A stretch of DNA of 17,706 nucleotides from Gallionellales bacterium CG03_land_8_20_14_0_80_55_15 (GTDB taxonomy: Bacteria; Pseudomonadota; Gammaproteobacteria; Burkholderiales; Gallionellaceae): positions 1 to 17,706 of the forward strand of contig PEUR01000129.1 in assembly GCA_002780675.1 (NCBI GenBank), read 5' to 3'. This document shows, one piece after another, positions 15,398-17,706 of the stretch. Within the stretch, counting starts at the first letter, position 1; each line of letters opens with the position of its first letter. The translations under genes were made by a program, and so were the position numbers. Under the pieces are notes generated by a model. The model was not told the origin of the DNA. It saw only the letters and a list, made by a program, of their open reading frames with translations, and made no database searches.

Positions 15398-15424
15398 GAT
15401 GATTGCCTCCCGTCTCTCGAACTC

Positions 15425-15592
15425 TCAAGCTGATTTGTGTACACATAATAGGTCACAACCCAACTTGATGCAATATCCAAGGCGGGATACCACATAACGC
15501 TGCTCCAGAAACTCAATAAAATTCAATGCTTCGCGTGCTGCCTGCACCGGTCAATATCGACTGTGCTGATAAATGTTTTCGGCTAGAGACAT
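15425..15592 (-). pseudogene. VapB/DUF2281-like antitoxin with an in-frame stop
   Basis: From ATG 15592 the frame reads MSLAENIYQHSRY, then TGA, then continues in the same frame as PVQAAREALNFIEFLEQRYV. This is the pattern of small DUF2281/VapB-like antitoxins, in which a Leu-Pro pair usually fills the position of the stop. One base change (TTA to TGA) would explain it. After residue 34 the sequence no longer looks like the family, so the 3' part may also be replaced. The Phd-type gene follows 27 bases downstream, so this may be one decayed toxin-antitoxin locus. Confidence 0.5.
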
Positions 15593-15629
15593 GATATTTA
15601 TTCCTCCAATACCGTGTATTGGTACACTA

Positions 15630-16349
15630 TCAAAGGGGGCAGACTCGATTGATTCTGAACTTTTCAGATTTTCTATCCCCACCCCTTACCTTCGGTTCAA
15701 CGCGTCTGTCCAATTTCTTTTGGATGCGTTGCTTGAACCGATCATTTCCCAAAACCCATGCTTTATTGGTCGCTTCTCTTATCTCGGTGATGCTCTTTTC
15801 CGGTATCCGATGCTTGAATAGCTGGCGGTAGGCCGCCTGCCGCTCTTCGTCCGTTTTGCCCAGTCGCAGATATTCGATATGCGGCGTAACCAGTTCATTC
15901 GGCTGCCCCATTGCGTTGTGGCGATAGCTCGACCAGGGATACTCGGACGGATGCGCAACCATGTCCGCTCGCACCGGATTTAACTCGATGTAGCGCATGC
16001 AGGTCAACAAATAATATTCGCTATCAATCAAGGTGGCTTTGTAACGACCTTCCCACAGTGTGCCGGTGCGCTGGTAGCAGTAGTTATAATACTGAACATA
16101 GTATCTCCCCAGCATTTGCATGGCTTTGGGCATGCTTTGCGCTTCATGCGGGTTGATCAGCAAATGGACGTGGTTGGTCATCAGCACATAGGCATGAATA
16201 TCACAGCCGTGCGTGGCGCAGGCTAGCTGGAGCTTTTCGAGATAGAACTGGTAATCGGCATCAGCACAGAATATCTCAGTGCGATTGTTACCACGAAGAA
16301 TGACATGTTGCGGTTGGCTGGGTATGACGAATCTGGGTAAACGCGCCAT
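15630..16349 (-). CDS. REP-associated tyrosine transposase (RAYT, IS200-like Y1 family)
   Basis: This is a single-stranded-DNA transposase of the Y1/HUH family, of the sub-group tied to REP sequences. The 239-residue product carries MARLPRFVIPSQPQHVILRGNNR at the N-terminus (here only partly quoted as typical), the HUH pair TNHVHLL (His60, His62), a tyrosine-rich helix GRYYVQYYN (about 81-89) that should hold the catalytic Tyr, then GTLWEGRYKA and YIELNPVRADMV, all standard for this group. It starts at ATG 16347-16349 with GGAAG upstream. Its last seven codons lie inside the left 19-bp inverted repeat. The frame is intact, so it may still be active. It sits next to, and probably interrupts, the IS21-family istA. 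Confidence 0.92.
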   Translation of the reverse strand: MARLPRFVIPSQPQHVILRGNNRTEIFCADADYQFYLEKLQLACATHGCDIHAYVLMTNHVHLLINPHEAQSMPKAMQMLGRYYVQYYNYCYQRTGTLWEGRYKATLIDSEYYLLTCMRYIELNPVRADMVAHPSEYPWSSYRHNAMGQPNELVTPHIEYLRLGKTDEERQAAYRQLFKHRIPEKSITEIREATNKAWVLGNDRFKQRIQKKLDRRVEPKVRGGDRKSEKFRINRVCPL

Positions 16350-16421
16350 TTTTCACTTCCGGTATCACGATGGTAGCAACTATACAACGCGTTCATTTAA
16401 ATATCAATCGAGTCTGACCCC
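15635..16421. mobile_element. RAYT unit bounded by 19-bp inverted repeats
   Basis: GGGGGCAGACTCGATTGAT at 15635-15653 and its inverted copy ATCAATCGAGTCTGACCCC at 16403-16421 match in 18 of 19 bases and bracket the transposase gene. The left copy encodes the RAYT C-terminus; the right copy forms the artificial end of the truncated istA frame. No clear target-site duplication is visible. A direct ATTGATTCTG follows both repeats (15648-15657 and 16422-16431). Confidence 0.7.
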
Positions 16422-17038
16422 ATTGATTCTGCGGCGTCGACTACCGTCTTGAGGTTGTCGTAGATCAGGCGCGCGGGCGCGCCACCGAAGAAGGCAAAGG
16501 CGCGACTGTGGGCATCGAGCACCATTTCCTGCATTTCTCTGGGGTAGGCCACGACAAACATCTGGCGGCTATAGGCCATGCGGAAGTGTGCCACTTTGAT
16601 GGTCTGAAACACCCCGCCCAACTCGACTTGCTCCTGGCTCCAGTCGAACTGGCAGGCATCGCCTGGCTGGAATAGCATCGGCACGAAGGCTTCAGTTAGC
16701 TTGGGGCCAGTGTTGCCGGATTTCCAGCGTTTAACAAAGCGCTGGACACTGTCATAAGCGCCGATATAACCGATTTCCTGCAAGCCTTCAAATAGCCGAT
16801 GCGCACTACGGCGGCGTGGCCGTGGAAGCTTCGATTCTTCCAGCAGCCATTGAGTTAGCTGTTCTGCAAATTGACCCAGCTTCGGCGAGGCTGGTTGCAG
16901 CCGCTCGTATTTGGGTTCTTCAACGGTATTGAGATGCTTGCGCACCGTTGGTCGGGATATGCCCATGTCGCGGGCGATTGCCGTGATCGTTTGCTTTTGC
17001 ACCGAATGTCGTCGGCGGATTTCATAAATGATGTCCAT
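16397..17038 (-). pseudogene. istA: Truncated IS21-family transposase istA
   Basis: This is the N-terminal part of an IS21-family IstA. From ATG 17038 (MDIIYEIRRRHSVQ), with GGAG eight bases upstream, it has an HTH region (TITAIARDMGISRPTVRKHL, about 17-36), the first DDE aspartate in CQFDWSQEQ (Asp132), and the second in IYDNLKTVVD (Asp194). Full IstA proteins are around 500 residues; this frame stops at 213. The last ten residues (ESMGSDSIDI) are translated from the RAYT-side inverted repeat, not from istA. The third catalytic acidic residue and the whole istB gene are missing, and no istA continuation is found on the far side of the RAYT unit. It cannot transpose on its own. Confidence 0.9.
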
Positions 17039-17151
17039 ATAAAACACTCCAGATACCCCCGGCTCAAAAGCCGGATGGTTACATACTGAGGTGGAAACTA
17101 TTGGACGCTGTTTCCACCTCTAATCTGGAAAGTGTTGCACGCTGTTTGACA
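16422..17151 (-). mobile_element. istA: IS21-family element remnant, one end only
   Basis: This holds the truncated istA plus one terminus. The outer end at 17151 reads TGTCAAACAGCGTGCAAC inward, the TGT start expected of IS21-type ends. Two related repeats lie inside it (17093-17115 and 17127-17151), both sharing GGAAA and ACGCTGTTT, as the tandem end repeats of IS21 elements do. A CCGGCT/AGCCGG hairpin (17059-17074) sits between the end and istA. The opposite end and istB are absent. Confidence 0.75.
17093..17151. repeat. Tandem terminal repeats of the IS21 end
   Basis: Two copies sharing GGAAA.T.TTG.ACGCTGTTT occur at 17093-17115 and 17127-17151, 34 bases apart start to start. They correspond to the repeated transposase-binding sites found at IS21 termini. 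Confidence 0.7.
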
Positions 17152-17706
17152 TCTACTCTAAAATTATCACGATACATAGGTCAAAGCGATATATGGGATG
17201 CCATGTTCAGGCGCCGCTTCTAGCCGGTCACGATCATCAGCGTTCTTGCGGGGTATTTTACACTTCGACCGACGGTAAAAAGCAGTCGTTTGAGATTCTC
17301 ACTTGTCTAATTTTTCAGCCTGACGGATTGCTGACGGTCGCGACGGACTGTCCCAGACCCGAAGAACGTTCACCATGAAGATCAGTTCATCGGCCATACC
17401 AGTCGGTCGCGCCTCCTGAATTCAATTGATTATGGACGACCGCTTTATGGCAGGCAGACAGTTAGCGAGATGCCATATCTGCAGCGTGCTAATAGCCGAA
17501 CTTCAACTTGATATTCCATTTGTTTCGCGGCAAGGGTTCTGGATGATTGCCATTGCGGACGCTGGCGATTTTCTGAAAATACTGTCGGTGCAGCCCGCCA
17601 AGATGTCCGGTTTCAATTTTTCGAGTCGTCACTTTTGGCCCATAATCCAGATTAAGAGCTGACCAGTTTCCCCCACTCCTTTAGACCTACAACTTTGGCA
17701 AGGATT
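17152..17706. other. Region without a convincing gene
   Basis: Beyond the IS21 end I see no supported complete coding sequence, RNA gene or repeat. Open frames here are short and have no family likeness. At the far right a minus-strand frame runs in from outside the window and stops at TAA 17652-17654, ending VVGLKEWGKLVSS; this could be the tail of a real gene, but only about 17 codons are visible. Confidence 0.4.

Noticed and set aside
17426-17662. Plus-strand frame of 78 codons near the right edge
   Set aside because: No ribosome site and no recognisable domain; composition looks like decayed intergenic DNA.
1-17706. CRISPR array, tRNA or rRNA genes
   Set aside because: No regularly spaced repeats and no recognisable tRNA arms or rRNA segments were seen on either strand.

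Overview
The window looks like chromosomal DNA of a betaproteobacterium, most likely in the Nitrosomonadales (a Gallionellaceae-like iron or sulfur oxidiser would fit). That placement is an inference from the argS / SPOR protein / DsbA / SDR gene order, the many c-type cytochromes and the protein style; no rRNA or other marker is present to confirm it. Every gene I can support lies on the minus strand, so operons read from right to left.

Layout from left to right. Positions 1-3770 hold a housekeeping block read as argS, then a SPOR-domain membrane protein, then a DsbA-type thiol oxidoreductase, then a short-chain dehydrogenase that runs off the left edge and appears to start at CTG. The argS leader has an extended -10 promoter, a large hairpin and two short reading frames that overlap each other and argS. 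Positions 4022-6199 hold a three-gene operon: a NYN-LOTUS predicted RNase, an NfeD-like membrane protein and an SPFH/QmcA-like membrane protein. Positions 6305-9676 hold the most distinctive unit: a hexaheme cytochrome c (a tetraheme part fused to a cytochrome c4-like diheme part), a Tat-exported four-cluster ferredoxin and an NrfD-type quinone-interacting membrane protein. The genes overlap or nearly abut, a perfect FNR/Anr palindrome and a matching -10 lie upstream, and an intrinsic terminator lies downstream. No catalytic reductase or oxidase subunit is present, so this looks like an electron-transfer module between the quinone pool and periplasmic c-type carriers.

Positions 9862-14922 hold a tight run of four genes: an Abi_2-like HEPN protein, priA (overlapping it by TGATG), a four-helix membrane protein with one CxxCH heme site, and a GlcD/D-2-hydroxyglutarate-dehydrogenase-like flavoenzyme. 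The last two abut and may pair functionally.

Positions 14923-17706 are accessory and decayed. They contain a possible short transcript, an orphan Phd/YefM antitoxin, a VapB/DUF2281-like antitoxin broken by an in-frame stop, a REP-associated tyrosine transposase (RAYT) bounded by 19-bp inverted repeats, and a truncated IS21-family istA with its outer terminal repeats. The RAYT unit appears to have cut or replaced the rest of the IS21 copy. The last 550 bases contain no convincing complete gene.
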